Origin: Earliella scabrosa
Taxonomy: Eukaryota; Basidiomycota; Agaricomycetes; Polyporales; Polyporaceae
Direction of reading: 5' to 3'
Length of the DNA stretch: 64,000 nucleotides
Assembly (NCBI GenBank): GCA_022605405.1
Contig: JABYQQ010000027.1
Coordinates: 186,001-250,000, forward strand
The translations under genes were made by a program, and so were the position numbers. This document shows, piece by piece, positions 21,723 through 33,637 of the stretch (positions are counted from its first letter, which is position 1; each line of letters begins with the position of its first letter). A model generated the notes under the pieces. That model saw nothing but the letters and a program-made list of their open reading frames with translations. It made no database searches and was not told the DNA's origin.

Positions 21723-24663
21723 ATGGCGGATACACAGAGGATCTCCCACATTCCAGTTATGAGCCCGCGCGCAACTCAACCCAAGTTTCCAAGCACGGCC
21801 TCGTCCCCACACCTCGGATTGGTACCCCCATCCCGCTACCCCTCCGTGAGTGGCAGTCCGACGATCGCTACTCCCACGTCCAGCCCGTCGTCTCCGAGTA
21901 GCAGCGGCAGCACGCCCTTCCGCACGTTCCGCAACTTTCTTTCGTTTGGTGGGGGCGGCAGCAAGCAAGCAAACAGTAATGCCGGTCCGTCTGCGATACC
22001 GAAGAGTCACTTTAGCACCCTCGGTCCCATCCGCCGGTCCGTGAACGTGGAACGTCGGGCTTCGTCCCCTCAAATAAACGCACACGCGCGGCGCTCCGAG
22101 GACGAGTATGTGCTCAAAATCGACCTGCCTCGTCCCGGTGACGAGGGACTATTTGATATCCGTCTGCCCCGGAGCAGCGATCCTCCTATGATGAGCACTT
22201 CCACTCTTCAGTCTGCGCAGTCTTCAAATTCCCATAGTCCTGTCGCAGACAGTCCAGGTGCGTCTTCACTACACACGAATCCCTCTCCCACTCATGTTAC
22301 GTCGTGTAGGATCCACCTCAGCGACAGCGGCACTAGCCGCGACTGAGCTGTCGACAATCTTGGAGTCGGAGACGTCTGGAATCTCAAAGCACCTCCCCAA
22401 CCTTGATACCTCGCAGGCGAGTGAACGCGAGTCCTTGCCACCTATCAGCCCCAACGCTTTCCAACCTCAAGCGCTACATCCTCCCCCTCGTCATACCCGG
22501 CATGGAAGCACCTCGCCATCAAATGATACCTCCGCACTCGATCTCTCAACCTCGAAGCTCACGAGCGAAGTTCTGGCCGCATTGTCGGAATCCGGTGGTA
22601 AGCAGGCATGGTTGGGCGGCGTCGTAGTGGACGACGCACGCTCCGACGCGGCGATCAGCCGTGAGCGAACACCGGAGAGCCCAGATACGAGCTTCAATTT
22701 GAACTCGCTGGATCCCGACCTTGCCGCGCTGCTGAGCCCGAACCGTGTTAAAGACAGTACCGAACCAGCGCTGCTAGTAGCCCTCAGTTCGTTACGACCG
22801 TCATCATCGAGCCCCCCTCCGTCGCCGGCAAGGCTGCCAGGACCTGCATCGACTGCTACCTCGCCTTCGCCCAGCTCCACTCACGAGCAGGCGGCGAGCA
22901 CGTCGATGCGTCGAGCGCCCCCTGCCTCCCTCTCTGCCGCGCCTCGACTCCCTTCCGCAGGGTCTTCGTTACCCCGAATCACTAGGTCGGTTTCTGACCG
23001 TCCAGTGTTTGGCGCAACGTCGACCTCCGGACCTCCTTCCCCGGTCACGCGCACACCTTCCGGACGGGCGATGTCGTCAAGTCCCGAACGAGTCACGGCT
23101 GCGACTGCAGCGAGCCGTCTTGCAAGGGGAAGCTCTATCGACGTGAGCAACTCGTCCTTCCGTCGTCCTGGCAGCAGCGGGGTCGTAGAAGGACGAAGAA
23201 GCGCCGCTTCCCGGCTCCTTACGCCCGCGCGGCCCTCGTCGTCGTCGGCGAGCTTGTCCCGTCCACCGCTGTCGCGATTGAATTCGGCTCAGACCAGCGG
23301 ATGGGAAGTCGAGTCGGCGTCACCCTCTTCACGCCCGCCATCTTCCATCGGGACGGCACCTAGTCGCCTGCAGCAGAACCGTCCGAGCTTGGACATTGAA
23401 CGTCCGCGACTGATGGGGAGCTTTCGGACACGAAAGCGGAGCACGAGCGTGATCGAGAACCGCGTCACACCGGAGTCGGGGCCTCAGCATCCGCCGGTAT
23501 CGACGCCCAGGTCGATGACCGACTGGCTCGGGCCGCGGACAGCAAAGGCGTTTGCGGCCGCTGGTCTGCTCGACTTTGAGAAGGATTCTCCGGGGAGCGC
23601 TAGTCGACCTCCATCGCGATTCGGGACGTCGCGGAGCAGCATCGACCGAGATTCGCGCTCGCGGTACACTCCGTCGCGGATGGCGTTCTCCGAGGCCGGC
23701 TCGAGCTCATCTTGGGGCGCGCGCAGTGGGAGCATATCGCGCGCGGGTGGATACTCGGAAGGGATGTCGACAGCGGGCCCTCTCAGCGAAGCGATGTCTA
23801 CTCCACGAACGGCGTTCTCGAGCGCGTCCACAGCACCGACTTCGGTGTCTGCGTCGTCCGTGCACTTGGAGATCCAGCAGCTGCAGGACAAGCACGCGCT
23901 GGAGACGAGCGCCCTTCTGAGCGCCTTGGCGGATTCACAGCGGACCAGCAAGATGCTGCGGGAGGAGAACGGACAGCTCCGCGACCGCATCCAGATGCTC
24001 GAGGACAAGCTCGCAGACGCACAAGAGCGAATCCAGCAGATCCTTTACTCGCAACCTCCACCTCCGCCGGCACCGAAGTCTGTCTACAGCCAACGCTACG
24101 GAAGTCCCGCGTCGTCGGGTCGCAGTCTGTCGCATTCCAGGAACAACTCCTTCCTCCGTGCGCGAGGAGACGCGCCGCTCTACGGTGACCTCATGTCTTC
24201 CCCTGAGCACCTCTCCGCTTCCCCCGAAACGCCCCTGGACCACACTGAGAGTTTCGCGCCTCCCAATCGGAAGCGCATGAGCGGCGCCTCGTCGGTATTT
24301 GCCTCCCTTCCATCCAACATGTCCATGATCATGCACGAAGAAGGCATCACGCCCGAGTCGTTTGCCGCCATGTCTCTGGGCTCGTCCTCGCCTGCGGCTT
24401 CACCGACGATGGTGTACGGGCGTCTGCACGGCCAAACCCCGGGCTCGATCCCGAAAGCGCCCTCGTCGAGAGGCCACAGTCATCGAGCGAATAGGTCGGT
24501 CTCGTCAGGGAACATCTCGCCCACGACTGCGACGTTCTCGATTATGACGGGCTCGCCGGGCAGCCTGAACTTGCGCCCGGAGCATGAGCGGCACCTTGGC
24601 GATATGCCGCCGCTGGATCTCGATGCCGAGGGCTTCGAGTTCGACGAGAGCTCGCTGCGATAA
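21723..24663 (+). CDS. Ser-rich protein with C-terminal coiled coil
   Basis: Predicted about 960-residue protein from ATG 21723 (MADTQRISHIPVMSPR), with a single intron (about 22258-22309). Residues 1 to about 690 are dominated by Ser, Pro, Thr and Arg with many SP/TP and RxxS sites, so heavy phosphorylation is likely. A coiled coil of about 60 residues follows (HLEIQQLQDKHALETSALL, MLREENGQLRDRIQMLEDKL), then a Pro-rich stretch and another Ser-rich tail ending LDLDAEGFEFDESSLR. No catalytic domain, signal peptide or membrane segment is visible. Such proteins are often cytoskeletal or polarity scaffolds, but that is a guess from composition only. The ORF is intact over its whole length. Confidence 0.75.
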
Positions 24664-25681
24664 CACGCGCCCCCCGCCATCCATCCATACAGTATGTCCA
24701 TGACACATGCTTTCCCCATTCCCATCGCTCTCTCCCCTGTTCTCTCTCCCCTTCGTGCATGTCTCACTGACACTTGCGACCGCCACGCCGCACCATCATG
24801 CTCCGGTCTTGCCGGTCTCGGGTTCTGTTCGTCTTCAGGTTGTACATGGTTGGTTCCGGATCCCCTGCTAGGTCTCTTCGCACGCCCTTGAGTCATTCAT
24901 TTATGCCCTTCGCTCTTTTCGTCTTCGCTCTCGTTCATGTTCGCGCGCCTTCAAGTTCTCTCTCTCTCCGCCCCCTCCCCCGCTTCCGCTTCCGCCCACA
25001 CCGCATCACATCCTCGTTTCATCAAACTCTCGCCCCACTGCCTGACTGCCGCCCCTACCTCTCTACCTCTCTACCCCCTGACTTCTCGATCTCTCTACCT
25101 CACTCACACGCTCACGTATAATATAGACCGTCCATGCATTGCTGTCGGCGTCGCTTGTAACCTCTACCTCTTACCGATCTCCCGTGTTTGTCTAGCTCCT
25201 CTGCGCTGTCAACAGTCGGATGTACCGTACGTAGACCTCTATCTTAGTTCCTGCGCCGTGCTCGTCGCCGACGGGCACGTGCGATTGCTGCACAACGCTG
25301 GGGAGTGTGGAGTGTTAGCCTAGTCTAGGCCACCTCGGTGACCTTTGTACTGGCGTATCGACAAGGAATGGGCTGGCGGAGTGGTAGAAGACACACTATA
25401 TCGAGCTATCTTAGCCACCTACGTAGTAACTTTATAATGAGTGGTACGATTGCCTTATTCATACTCGGCAAGACCCGGATAGCATTCGATGCTTACCCTG
25501 AAGTAGCAGTGTTAATGTTCGTTCTAACTCGACGTCCACGTTGTATCGATCCCACCATATCCATCCGTCGTTCAAGTCTATGGCATCGAGTGTTGCTCTT
25601 ACACCGGCCACGACATGACTTGACTGTATCGCATACTGGATTTCACGACATTCACGACCTCTGGCATCTGTACTTACGGCG
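24664..25681. other. intergenic, CT-rich 3' flank
   Basis: About 1 kb between two tandem plus-strand genes. The first 450 nt are CT-rich (notably 24950-25120) and are probably the 3' UTR of the coiled-coil gene. The last 200 nt should contain the promoter of the TLD gene. No RNA gene or repeat recognised. Confidence 0.5.
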
Positions 25682-27577
25682 ATGGATGGTTCAACTCCCT
25701 TCAACTTAAACATCGCTCCCTTAATCCCCTTGCCAGCCACGACGGCGAAAGGAGAGGAGAAGGAGGACATCTTCGCCACCCTTTTCTCGCCACCAACACC
25801 GCGCGCATCACCCACGCAGACACCGGAGCCCACGATCGGTCGACACGCAAGACATGCTCGCACAGAGTCCACGGACTCGGACTTTGGGGCATTCGTCTCC
25901 GTCCCAGCCACCGAGGACCCTCTCGGCTCTGGGAGTGGTCCTGAACCTGCGACATTCTCGCCGCTGCAGAACTACGAGTTCTTCGACAAGTTTGCGGAGG
26001 ATGCGAAGGCGGCATCGGAGAAGAAGAGGAGGGAGGTGCTGGACGAACTCCTCCAGCACGAGGACGACCCTCTCTACTGGTTGCAAGGTGCGAGCTCGAG
26101 TACCTCCCAGACGACGCACCATCCTCCAGCGATCTCGCAATCCTCATCGCTCGGAGAGTCTCTGATAGACCTCGATTCCCCGTCCGACACTCGAGCACCG
26201 ATGCCCGCAAATATCCCCTCGTTTACTCTCGATGTGTCCGCAATGGACCAGTCTGGGAGATCGACCCCTCGGTCGGTCCAGACAAGCTCTACCACGTCGG
26301 ATGTCCTCGTAGACGTCGACCAGCCACTTCATGATCCAGACGACGCGCGACATTCCCGTCACCGTACCCAGACCAGCCCGCAACACTCCCCGAAGACGAC
26401 ACATCTCCGTTCGCCGTCCCTACCACCCCAGTCACCCTCACGTCTATCCTCCCCTGAGATTCAGCGGACCCAGTCTTCATATTTCACCCCGCCGGCCGTA
26501 CCTTCCAGTTGGGTCTCCAACCTGCTGTCGAACACCATCCGAGCGCCTCGTGTTAGCCCCTCGACTCCGCCCTCCGAAGTCAGCGCTGCCTCGATATTCG
26601 CCAATCCTCTTCAGGACTCCTCCGCGCCCTCCTCTCGCTTCTCTACGCTCTCACGGTCCACACCTCACTCGCGCGCGGCGACGATCTCGGAAGGCACGTC
26701 GGTGGACACGTCCATCACACACGGCACGCCCTTTGCCTCGCACCCATTCATCCCACCTTCAGGCGCGCCGGGCTTCACTGGGGACCGGCAGTGGGACAAG
26801 GGCTTCGAGTTCGACAAGACACAAGTCGAGCGCAAGAGCGTGCGACTCACCGGCCGGAAGGACGTGACTGCACCCGTCCTGACGGTGGAGCTCGCGGACA
26901 TGGTCAGTTGCTCTCCCACAACAATTCAGCGTCCCTGGCGTTACTGAACGAATGGGGAACCCATCCGTCCTCAGCTACGCCCCTTCTTCCCAGCGCTCGC
27001 CCGCCTTCCGAAGGCGTGGTCGCTGCTGTACAGCCTGGACCAGCACGGAATCTCGTTGAACACGCTGTACGGGCGCTGCCAGGACTTCAAGGGCAGCACG
27101 CTCATGGTCGTGCGCGACTCCCAAGACGCCGTGTTTGGTGCATGGATGGGCGAGGGCATCCACCCGTCCAAGGGCGCCTACTACGGCAGCGGGGAATCGT
27201 GAGTGTGCCTTCCGCGACACTCGTACCGAGCCCGGCCGGCTGACCGCGTCCTTTCAGCTTCCTGTGGAAGATGGTAGGCAAGGACCGCGTGCGCGTCTTC
27301 AAGTGGACGGGGCGGAACGACTATGTTGCACTGTGCGAGCCCGACTACATCTCGTTCGGCGGAGGGTGCGGGTTTTGATTCTTCCTGCTCTCGATGGTGC
27401 TGACGACCGGGCTCCAGGGACGGGCACTACGGGCTGTGGCTCGACGACACGCTGACAGACGGCTCGTCGGCCAAATGCCCCACGTTCGACAACGACCCGC
27501 TGTGCGCGCCCGGCTCGCGGCAGGGCGACACGGTGACGTTCGAGTGCGTCGGGCTCGAAGTGTGGGGCATTGGCTAG
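25682..27577 (+). CDS. TLD-domain protein (OXR1-like)
   Basis: Protein of about 560 residues with a disordered N-terminal part and a C-terminal TLD domain, the OXR1/Restriction-of-TORC1-type module tied to oxidative-stress resistance and to V-ATPase regulation in yeasts and animals. The TLD begins near ADMLRPFFPALARLPKAW and includes LLYSLDQHGISLNTLY, FKGSTLMVVRDSQDAVFGAW, YYGSGESFLWK, FKWTGRNDYVAL and GGDGHYGLWLDDTL, ending in FECVGLEVWGIG at the stop 27575-27577. Three introns interrupt the domain (near 26902, 27199 and 27368). The N-terminal half has an acidic DSDFGAFVSV segment and SP/TP-rich linkers. The GLEVWG ending is the standard OXR1 C-terminus, so the call is firm. Confidence 0.92.
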
Positions 27578-27959
27578 CGTCAATGCAAGGGGTTCCGTCG
27601 GTGCCAGGGCTGGCTCGCTGGCGCCGTCGCCGCCGGCTCATGGATGCACGATCCACACCTTGTGGGTAGGACTCGATTCCGGAATTTCAGTGTATTGCAT
27701 ATCGTCTCTCCGCTCTCGCTGTGTTGTACCGCAACTTTCTGCATATCTATAACATCACCATTCTGTATCTCTGGTCATCCGCACATCTGCGCGCGTTCGA
27801 CTCTCACGTCTATTTGATGCTGATAACCCGGGTTTCTCATGAGCATATGGCATAGGTCTACTAGTAACATGGAGCAATCGTACAAGACAGGTGAGCGTCG
27901 TCATAAATGAAACATACAGTTAGCAGCTGAAGCTTGCAGAACATAGGCCACGTCCGAGG
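27578..27959. other. convergent intergenic gap
   Basis: About 380 nt between the TLD gene (plus) and the membrane protein gene (minus), expected to contain both 3' UTRs. Nothing else recognised. Confidence 0.5.
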
Positions 27960-29586
27960 TCAAGGTAGGCGCAAGTACATGTACAAGACTGCCCCTGTCG
28001 CAGCGAGAGCCCACAGCGCGACGAGCAGTATCACGGCGGAGTGCTCCTCATGCGGGCGCTCGAACCGCACGTCGAGCGCGCCGGCGCGGATGGCGTACAC
28101 GGCGTGCAGGATCTCCTTCGGGGAGAGCTGTGCGAACGTCTCCCAGAACTGCGCGTAGCCGTGGTCGTCTTCGTTGTGGAACTCCTCGGAGATCGAGCTC
28201 CGGCGGGGGTGCTCTGTGATCGTCTCGAGCCCGTGCAGGATCGGGAGGAGCGCGCGGTATGCGGGGTCGATCTGGGAGTCTGACGTTGGGTTGGTGGGCT
28301 GTAGGAGAGATACGGCGGTGAGTGCCGTGCGGTGTTGCGAGAAACCAATGGGCTCACCTCTTCGTCCTCTTCCTCTTTATCTGTGGTGGCTGGCGTGGGG
28401 GTTTGGGGCCGAGACATGGACTCGGGACTTTCACAGAGGGGTGGGAATGTGATGTGCTCGTAAAATGAGCTCGAGGCATCGGTGTCCGGAGTGCAGTGGC
28501 GTTCGTTTGCCTCCGCAGAAGCTTCACCTTTGCACATGGTCAGTGTACTTGCTACGCTGTCCTGCGTAACGCGGTCTGACGTGCTCCTCTTGTCTAGATC
28601 GTGGTCGAGGGTGGAAGACGTCTCTTCGCGAATGCAGCCCTCGTTCGCGTTGATGCGCTCGCTATTCGAAGACCGCTGGATGGCATCCGGGTGAGAGCCT
28701 GCTCAGACGTACACGACCAGTTCACATGGCGCAACATACCTTGGAAGGTGACCTGAAAGCAGTGGCAAGGTTCCTCCATGCGCTCTTTGGGGACGTGGGG
28801 GGTGAAGACGCACTCAACCCCGCGGATGGAGAAGGAAGCGTAGTTGTGCTGTCGGTCTGTCTGCGCTGCGGCCTCGCGATGGTGCCCTGGGTGCTCTTCA
28901 TCGCTGGTAGACTGAGCCGCCGGAGATTCATACTAATTGGGCGTCGAAGACCGGGCAACTTCAGGCTCCTACGTCTCTCGGGCTTCGGCGTGGGCGATGC
29001 TGGCGGGCGTGGTTCAGGCTTCATCGGTGGGACATGGTAACGCAGGTGAGCATTTGAAGACTACACGATCTTGAGGTTTGGACTATTGGAGACTCACCTC
29101 TTGCGTCGTGACCGCAGGCCCGATGAGGATGTTCTTCGCAACGAGCCACTGCTCAATCGACTGTGGGGTAGGTGAGCCATCCGTTCATGTCTATATCCTG
29201 GTTAACCCACCTGATGTATCTCATTAGGAGCATGCTCCTGTCGCAAGAGTCAGTCAGTCAGTTTCAACACGGTCCGAGCCTGGCACGTACTGTGCTATTC
29301 GGATTCGCCGCCCAGTAGTCGCGTGCCTGTTGGAACGCAACTGCGAGTTGACAGCGGATGTCGGAGTAGCAATGACAGTCTGTATGACGGTCTGCGAGCC
29401 TGCCGCACGGCTGATAGAAGGTTGTCAGTACGGTGCGGTCCAGCGATTGTGCACAGAAGATGAAGTCATCCCTAACCAACGCGTCATGGTGGTTTCACTG
29501 ACCGAGACGGCCGACTCAACCATACCACATGCAATCCCAGTACCTACCATCTGCGCGATGTCGTCTCTACGTGGTATGTCTGACAT
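27960..29586 (-). CDS. hypothetical protein with C-terminal membrane anchor
   Basis: Unrecognised family. The 3' half is well supported: exons join over an intron near 28310-28370 to give PTNPTSDSQIDPAYRALL, GLETITEHPRRSSISEEF, FWETFAQLSPKEILHAVYAI and then one hydrophobic segment (AVILLVALWALAATGAVLY) followed by only a few residues, as in tail-anchored proteins. The middle (28740-29020) is a basic Ser/Pro-rich stretch (RRRSLKLPGLRRPISMNLRR), and small exons upstream give SIEQWLVAKNILIGPAV, EHAPNEIHQ and LAVAFQQARDYWAANPN. The 5' end is uncertain: ATG 29586 is one option, but the protein-like run HQLFNAIAQHRRIEYSPEAH just upstream (about 29610-29700) suggests a further exon towards the MITE at 29844. 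Confidence 0.55.
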
Positions 29587-29835
29587 CTATATCCCGATGC
29601 CTGCTAATATGGATTCTGGCTTGGTGTGCTTCAGGTGAATACTCTATGCGCCGGTGTTGAGCAATAGCGTTGAAGAGCTGGTGAATGTCGCGGCAAGGGT
29701 GGCTCGGGTGTAGGTGTGTACGAAGATGAGAGAGTGTGTGTGCTGAAAGGAAGTGGAGGAACGGTCGCTTTGACGAACCACGGATGGTGGCCGTCCGTGG
29801 TTGTGGTTGGTATGTCACGTGTCGCTTGCGAGACG

Positions 29836-30521
29836 GCGCTCAGTAGGGGTAGACAATTACTATTAAATAAATTTCTAGGCCGTAATGTAATCAGTAATCG
29901 TAAGTATAAACCCTCACCGGGGTTGAATGTATTGTAATGTAGTCGGAGTGTATTGTATTCGTAATGAACTTGTATCTACTTGTAAGAAATCTTCACCAGG
30001 TCACCCAGGCCCCATGATGTATTTCAACCACAAAATACATCGGTTGTTTCATTTCTGAGTATACTGTTTGTAGTGCTATATGGTAAAAGAAGATCAATGT
30101 TAGTTTCAGATGTCAGTTTCACATCATAACTCTCAGAGAGATGAGATTTCAGACTCTCAGACCACAGGCGCCCATGCTTAGTGATCCTTCTCAGTGTGCA
30201 ATCTCGTCTTCTACCTGTGAGGATCAATAAAGAGTTCTTTCATTGGAGAAAGTTGAACTCTGCTGACTAGTATGGTCACATTCTCAGCATTTAGTGATGC
30301 CTCACTAACCCGGATGAGCCCCAGATATCGATCCATGTGACGTCATTAGTTATGATTACTTACCTCTCTGTAATGTAATCAATCAGTATAGTATACTATT
30401 GTATTTGACAGTCAGGTGACAGATAATCAATACACAAAGCCTCATAAGTAATATGTAATCCCATTATGATTTCACATTATAATGCATTATAATCGTATTC
30501 TTGTCCACCCCTAGCGCTCAG
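29836..30521. repeat. 8-bp target-site duplication pair around MITE
   Basis: GCGCTCAG occurs at 29836-29843 and again at 30514-30521, directly abutting both ends of the element. Eight bases is the diagnostic duplication length of hAT insertions. Confidence 0.9.
29844..30513. mobile_element. hAT-type MITE, 670 bp
   Basis: Non-autonomous DNA element. The left end begins TAGGGGTAGACAA and the right end, read in reverse complement, begins TAGGGGTGGACAA, matching at 12 of 13 positions; this is close to the general hAT terminal pattern. Both ends are flanked by GCGCTCAG. The interior is markedly AT-rich against the GC-rich host DNA and has no transposase ORF. Copies of a GTAATGTAATC-like word cluster near both ends (about 29882-29895, 29935-29942, 30370-30385, 30449-30462) and may be subterminal transposase-binding sites. 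It lies 200-250 bp upstream of the tail-anchored protein gene and could affect its promoter. Confidence 0.88.
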
Positions 30522-30715
30522 CGGAGCTCGTTTGCTATGAAGAGTGGCTACTATTGCTTAAACGTTGCATTTGAAGGGCCCGAGAATGATTCCTACAGAG
30601 TGAACCGCAACATTGCACTAAGTCACAAGTAGAGGCCTAATGGCTAGATCTGGAGTGGTCCTCCATCGACCGGCGGCCGTACGGGCACGACCGCCAACTT
30701 GGAGGCACCTGGGAG

Positions 30716-31160
30716 TCACAGGAACATCGAGTAAACAATGCGTTTCTCATCCGCGTGTCCGTTTCGCTACAGCCATGCGGTCAGTGCACAGAAGCAACGT
30801 GGGTTAGGTCACATACCGCAACTACTATCCCATCGTCGGTGAGAGTGACCATCGGGAGCACCACGTTGAAGGGATCTCCAAAGGAAACCGTCTTGTGAGT
30901 GAGCCGGAATGGGCAGTAAGACTGGACTGGGCTGCGAAGATACTGCGCCATTCGAAGTTCGTCTGTCATCTCGAAGAACCGTTCACCGCTCAATACATGC
31001 GCATCGCGCGGCCGGCGCATGGTCACGGCGGGGAGGGCTTCCAGAACAAACGCGCGGATTCTCGCATCGGCTTGCAGCGGCAGCATCACTGCGACGGCGA
31101 CCGTGACAGTGGGCGACAGCTTCGAGGGCCGATTGAGGGTTGTGGAAGCGTGGCGCGTAG
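30716..31160 (-). pseudogene. duplicated 3' end of F-box/propeller-like gene
   Basis: This is a copy of only the last two exons of the gene at 31360-33143. The blocks GERFFEMTDELRMAQYLRSP, PFRLTHKT and VTLTDDGIVVAV align with GERYFEMTDELRTAQFLRAP, PFRLTHKS and VTLTDDGLLVAV of the neighbour. Both end with an intron after a GCG codon and a short last exon finishing YSMFL and TGA. No F-box or N-terminal part is found between it and the MITE. It is therefore a tandem 3' fragment of about 450 bp of coding sequence in a repeat unit of about 640 bp. The fragment has no stop codon within it, so it could also be an exon source for alternative transcripts. Confidence 0.8.
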
Positions 31161-31359
31161 TCAGAGATGTGTAGGGACTGGAAGTTTAGTAGGCTGTACT
31201 ACTATACAACTCGGCGTATCCGTCATGTTCAGGCATTAAGTACCTGACCGCTACTAGCTTCGTCGAGCGTAAGCCATGCATTTATCTGCCAGCATGTCAG
31301 TGCTATACACAATACACAAATCTTTTCGCATAGCACACACTTTCATGTGAGTAGCGTTG

Positions 31360-33143
31360 TCAGAGGAACATCGAGTAAGCAAGCCGTCTCTGGTCTAACG
31401 GAATGACCATGTTTCGCTAGATATATTCGTCAGCCTGAGTATTGAGAGGAACTACTCATGCAAACCCCTTACCGCGACCAACAGACCGTCGTCCGTAAGA
31501 GTAACACGAGGAGGTATGAAGTCGTGAGACATGTCTTCATAGCAGATGCTCTTGTGTGTGAGCCGGAATGGGAGGGTTGAATGAACGCCGTGAACGGGTG
31601 CGCGAAGAAACTGCGCCGTCCGCAGTTCGTCCGTCATCTCGAAGTATCGCTCACCAAGTGGGGTGCCTGTATCTCGATGAATGATCGCAGATGGGAGCAC
31701 TTCGAAGATGAATAGGTCGTATGACGTCGTGGAGCAATCAATGCTCGGGAAGAGGACAGCGCACTTCGAGGCGAATGATGAGATCGAGCAGGGGTTCCTA
31801 AGAAGCCTTATAAGGCGACATGTGTCGCGGCCCCAGCTATTCCACGGTATTTCAATGCTCCTGTCGTGAATAGCGAAGTGGCTCCTGCAACGAGATAATT
31901 GATCCGATATGGCTGAACACGACGCAAGAACGAGGTACATTTCGCGGTCTTCGCTGACGGTGGGAATATGATATGACGCAGTGTGTGCGTAGAAGGTGAT
32001 TGCGAGCGTTGCGAGCCCGGGGTCATGATGGAAGAAAGCTTCGTCGTTGGACTCTGGCGGTGCCACAGGGCGGATACTCAGACCATGTGCCACTACCTTT
32101 GCACCACCTTCTAGACCCGGAAGTTTGAGATGACAGAGAGGCTCCGCATGATTGATGGAGTAGATGAACAAGCCGTCGGCATGGAAGAGAAGAATGTGTG
32201 TGTTGTCTAAGAAGTGGAACCACATCGGAGACGTCTTCGTAGTGTTCTATGCAAGACAATGTGAGTCGTGAGCACACATTAGAATATATAAGCTGCTGTA
32301 CCCAAAGCATTACACCAGTCCTCCAGTCATGAACTTTCAACTCGTATGTGTCATGACGGACAGCTACTTGTCCGAGGAGACGGTGGTGTACGGAGATCGT
32401 GTCGATGTGCGTTCCGTCAAGCATTATGGAAACACGTGGCCGGGATGCCTGGGGATGGGGATTTGCCGGATTGGAGAGGGCAAGTAGACGACATTCTAGT
32501 CGTTGCTCACTGGCAAGATCACAAATCAGGATGAGCAATGAATACCGTATCCCTTGTTGTCGTGGAGCCTACCTTGTCGATGACATGCCGGACACAACTA
32601 ACAGATTCTGGAGCAGGTCCGCCGCAACGGCTTGTACACCCAGTCCAAGCTGCTCCTGTTGCACCACACATTCCGACGCTTCTGCTACTCTGCGGATGCT
32701 AGACCCTGGCAGGTATATTCGCAAAGGGCCGTTCCAGCTCACAAAGGGAACGATGCCCCCGGTGCACGGCAGGCATACGCAGGTGTCTTCCACTTTTGGT
32801 GACAGATCTTCGTTGGTAGAGAGTGGCCTTGTTCTCCACGCTACGTAGTAGTCCTTCGCTGCCTGGAGACGGACCGATATGCAGGCACGGTGATTGGCAG
32901 CTGCGTCTAGCATCCCAATACGGTCAAGAGAGCATTTGAGCTCCAAGACCGTATCTTCGAGTACATCCCTGAAGTCATGACAGACCTACGCATTGGATGT
33001 CAGCATGGCAACCACATATCATGACAAAGCTCGTTCGTGCTTACCTGACGACATCGGCGATGATCAGGCTCATTCAGATTCAGAAAAATCTGTGTCAAAA
33101 TCTCTCTAGGGAAATCCGTTAGGTTGTGTGAAGCATAGACCAT
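31360..33143 (-). CDS. F-box protein with propeller-like C-terminus
   Basis: Predicted SCF adaptor of about 500 residues. It starts MVYASHNLTDFPREILTQIF at ATG 33143; LNEPDHRRCRQ joins VCHDFRDVLEDTVLELKCSL over an intron at about 33000 to complete the F-box and its helix. The rest is a basidiomycete-specific region with repeated strand-like segments (TISVHHRLLGQVAVRHDTY, KVHDWRTGVMLW, MWFHFLDNTHILLFHADGLF, DPGLATLAITFYA), plausibly a propeller. Introns occur near 33000, 32520-32580, 32250-32310 and 31425-31483; the last gives a C-terminus RRLAYSMFL with the stop at 31360-31362. It has a 3' fragment copy next door and a full paralogue at 58285. Substrate unknown. Confidence 0.75.
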
Positions 33144-33637
33144 CGAGACGCTTGGATTTTCTTGAGCTAGGATGAGGATGAACCCGCAAGAAGAGCTTGA
33201 CAATAAGTTGAACAAGGCGAGGTCTGTCTGGTGTTCTTCATCACGATAAGCGCCCGTGTCCTTCGGCGGCAATTGCCTTCCAGGCCATTTCGTTCGTGCA
33301 CATCTCAACCTCCTTCAATGGAATCACCACTATGGCACAATCAACTCTGGCACCCTGCCGTGGCAACCAAATTTGCAAGTACCGTTGAGGTCCAGCAAAC
33401 AAGAGAGATCCAAGAAGTCTCAATCACTGCATGAGGGCGCGGCCCACTGCCAAGTCCTGACAACGATGAGGTATGATTATACACTTGCTGTCCTGCATTT
33501 TCTATAAATCGTGGACACGGACACTGTTTTCTCTATCGCTCTTGTCTGTCTACACACTAATCACTTGCCCTGATTGCACTCAACACAAATATCTCCCCTA
33601 CTATCCCGCCGCACACCCTCACCTCCTGCCAATCACG
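33144..33637. promoter_or_regulatory. divergent promoter interval
   Basis: 494 bp between the starts of the F-box/propeller-like gene (minus) and the leucine-rich orphan (plus). A TATA-like TCTATAAATC lies at 33500-33510, about 130 bp before the plus-strand ATG. No further element was identified. Confidence 0.45.
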
